Origin: Hominisplanchenecus_A murintestinalis
Lineage (GTDB): Bacteria > Bacillota > Clostridia > Lachnospirales > Lachnospiraceae
DNA: 64,000 nucleotides
NCBI RefSeq assembly: GCF_943193015.1
Contig: NZ_CALPCM010000003.1
Span: 78,127-142,126, forward strand
Reading direction: 5' to 3'
Shown here piece by piece: positions 63,005 through 64,000 of the stretch (its first letter is position 1; each line of letters opens with the position of its first letter). The notes beneath the pieces were generated by a model, which worked only from the letters and a program-made list of their open reading frames with translations, did no database searches and was not told where the DNA came from. Position numbers and translations under genes: made by a program.

Positions 63005-63914
63005 GTGTAGCGCCTCCCGTCAGATTCAGAAAATAAGTTTCCAGTTCTTCGTTTCTCAAAGAAATCTCCCTTACGGAAATCCCTGATGTTACAAGCTCTG
63101 TATTCAGGCCGGCGCTCTCGTTCAGCCGTTCGAATACATGGATATGCTCTTTGTCTACAATCTGATAATTTACAAAGCCCATCCTGTCCAAAACAGGAAC
63201 CGCCTGTTCCGGGCAGGAGAGTGTCAGTTCGATTCGTTCGCTGCACCGTTTCATCAGTTCTTTTCGTGTCAGCTCCTGGATGAGACAGCCGTTATGGATG
63301 ATGCCGTAGTCGGTGGCAATTTTGGACAGCTCTTCCAGGATATGGCTGGATATCAGGATAGTCATATTCCGTTCATCTCTCAGACGGTGGAGCGTATCGC
63401 GTATTTCGGCGATTCCCTGAGGGTCCAGGCCGTTAATCGGCTCATCCAGCACCAGCAGGTCAGGTTCGTTTATCAGAGCGAGTCCGATTCCCAGCCGTTG
63501 TTTCATACCGAGGGAAAAATGTTTTGTCTTTTTCTTTCCAGTGTCTGCAAGTCCTACGGTATGCAGGATTTCCTCAATGTAGCCTGGCTTTTTTATACCG
63601 AACAGCTTACACTTTATTTGCATATTTTCGTATGCAGTCATGCTTCCATAAAGCCCTGGAGCTTCAATCAGGCATCCGACTCTGGAGCGGATATTTTTTA
63701 AATCCTTTCCGGTATAGCCGAACATTTCGATTTCCCCGTCCGTCGGGCTTGCGAGGCCGCTGATCATCCGCAGGCAGGTGGTTTTCCCGGCGCCGTTTCT
63801 TCCGATAAAGCCATAAATCGCGCCTTTTTTGATATGGATGTCCACCCCATCCACAGCCCTGTGACGCCCGAACTGCTTGGTGAGGTTTGAGGTGCTTAGT
63901 AAAAATTCGCTCAA
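62997..63914 (-). CDS. ABC transporter ATP-binding protein, BcrA type
   Basis: An ATPase of about 305 residues: LTKQFGRHRAVDGVDIHIKKGAIYGFIGRNGAGKTTCLRMISGL with Walker A, signature FSLGMKQRLGIGLALI, Walker B LLVLDEPINGLDPQG and H loop ISSHILEELSKIA, then a C-terminal domain as in BcrA/NatA exporters. The start could be ATG 63923, but AGGAG directly abuts it; TTG 63914 is eight bases from AGGAG and gives MSEFLLSTSNLTKQ. With permease and kinase it forms a probable antimicrobial peptide sensing/resistance module. Confidence 0.92.
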   Translation of the reverse strand: MSEFLLSTSNLTKQFGRHRAVDGVDIHIKKGAIYGFIGRNGAGKTTCLRMISGLASPTDGEIEMFGYTGKDLKNIRSRVGCLIEAPGLYGSMTAYENMQIKCKLFGIKKPGYIEEILHTVGLADTGKKKTKHFSLGMKQRLGIGLALINEPDLLVLDEPINGLDPQGIAEIRDTLHRLRDERNMTILISSHILEELSKIATDYGIIHNGCLIQELTRKELMKRCSERIELTLSCPEQAVPVLDRMGFVNYQIVDKEHIHVFERLNESAGLNTELVTSGISVREISLRNEELETYFLNLTGGATHV

Positions 63915-63942
63915 TGTTTTCATCTCCTAGTATAATAATGGT

Positions 63943-63960
63943 GTAGTCAAGAATGACTAC
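63943..63960 (-). promoter_or_regulatory. Palindromic operator before the ABC exporter operon
   Basis: GTAGTCA (63943-63949) and TGACTAC (63954-63960) form a perfect 7-bp inverted repeat around AGAA. On the minus strand it lies just before TATTATACT (-10-like), placing it over the promoter of the exporter operon. It is a candidate site for the missing response regulator or a GntR-type repressor. Confidence 0.5.
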
Positions 63961-64000
63961 TGGTTAATAGTTACAAAGTCCAATCTAATAAATCTATATA

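Overview
The window looks like chromosomal DNA of a Gram-positive, endospore-forming gut Clostridium-class bacterium, most likely a Lachnospiraceae member (Blautia / Mediterraneibacter / Dorea-like). Support: a Firmicutes-type division and cell-wall cluster with a SpoVD-like penicillin-binding protein and a Spo0E-like peptide, strong AGGAGG ribosome-binding sites with many GTG and TTG starts, a T-box leader, a rimP-nusA-ylxR-L7Ae-infB operon, and mucin/milk-glycan genes. Genus is inference. I see no phage, insertion sequence, CRISPR array, tRNA or rRNA.

Layout. (1) 1-14.7 kb: end of lgt, a tiny Spo0E-like gene, then the division/cell-wall cluster mraZ-rsmH-ftsL-pbpB-spoVD-mraY-murD-ftsW-murA-divIB-ftsZ. 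Four exact 10-bp MraZ boxes sit after the mraZ promoter. murG and ftsA are absent; a murA copy lies where murG is often found. (2) 14.8-24.9 kb: an AraC regulator (minus strand) and a plus-strand operon for galacto-N-biose / lacto-N-biose: sugar ABC transporter, 59-residue membrane peptide, GH112 phosphorylase, nucleotidyltransferase, NahK-like kinase and GalE. No GalT is present; the nucleotidyltransferase probably takes its place. (3) 25.0-32.0 kb: aroE, a DUF2130 coiled-coil protein, a DUF4317 protein, topB, asnA and a 46-residue coiled-coil peptide. (4) 32.2-43.9 kb: translation / RNA cluster rimP-nusA-rnpM-L7Ae-infB-rbfA-nrnA-truB-ribF-small membrane protein, then rpsO and pnp. A terminator-like attenuator precedes rimP, a structured leader precedes rpsO, and infB carries nine 30-bp tandem repeats. 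(5) 43.9-47.1 kb: a T-box leader with apparent Trp specifier UGG controlling a TrpXYZ-type ABC importer. (6) 47.3-51.9 kb: a 1545-residue secreted GH95 alpha-L-fucosidase with Fn3, Ig-like and leucine-rich modules. (7) 52.0-64.0 kb: histidinol-phosphatase, Na+/alanine symporter, LysR regulator with a sirohaem nitrite/sulfite reductase, a GT2 glycosyltransferase plus acyltransferase pair, a HAD phosphatase with an N-terminal extension, a PHP phosphoesterase, and a histidine kinase with a bacitracin-type ABC exporter whose response regulator would lie past the right edge.

The fucosidase could uncap fucosylated host glycans outside the cell, while the GH112 operon imports and phosphorolyses the galactosyl-HexNAc core. 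The two loci are about 22 kb apart, so a functional link is inference. The least ordinary items are the GalT-less GH112 operon with its small membrane peptide, the stacked RNA attenuators (spoVD, rimP, rpsO, T-box), the IF2 minisatellite, and a palindromic element that supplies the last codons of the acyltransferase.
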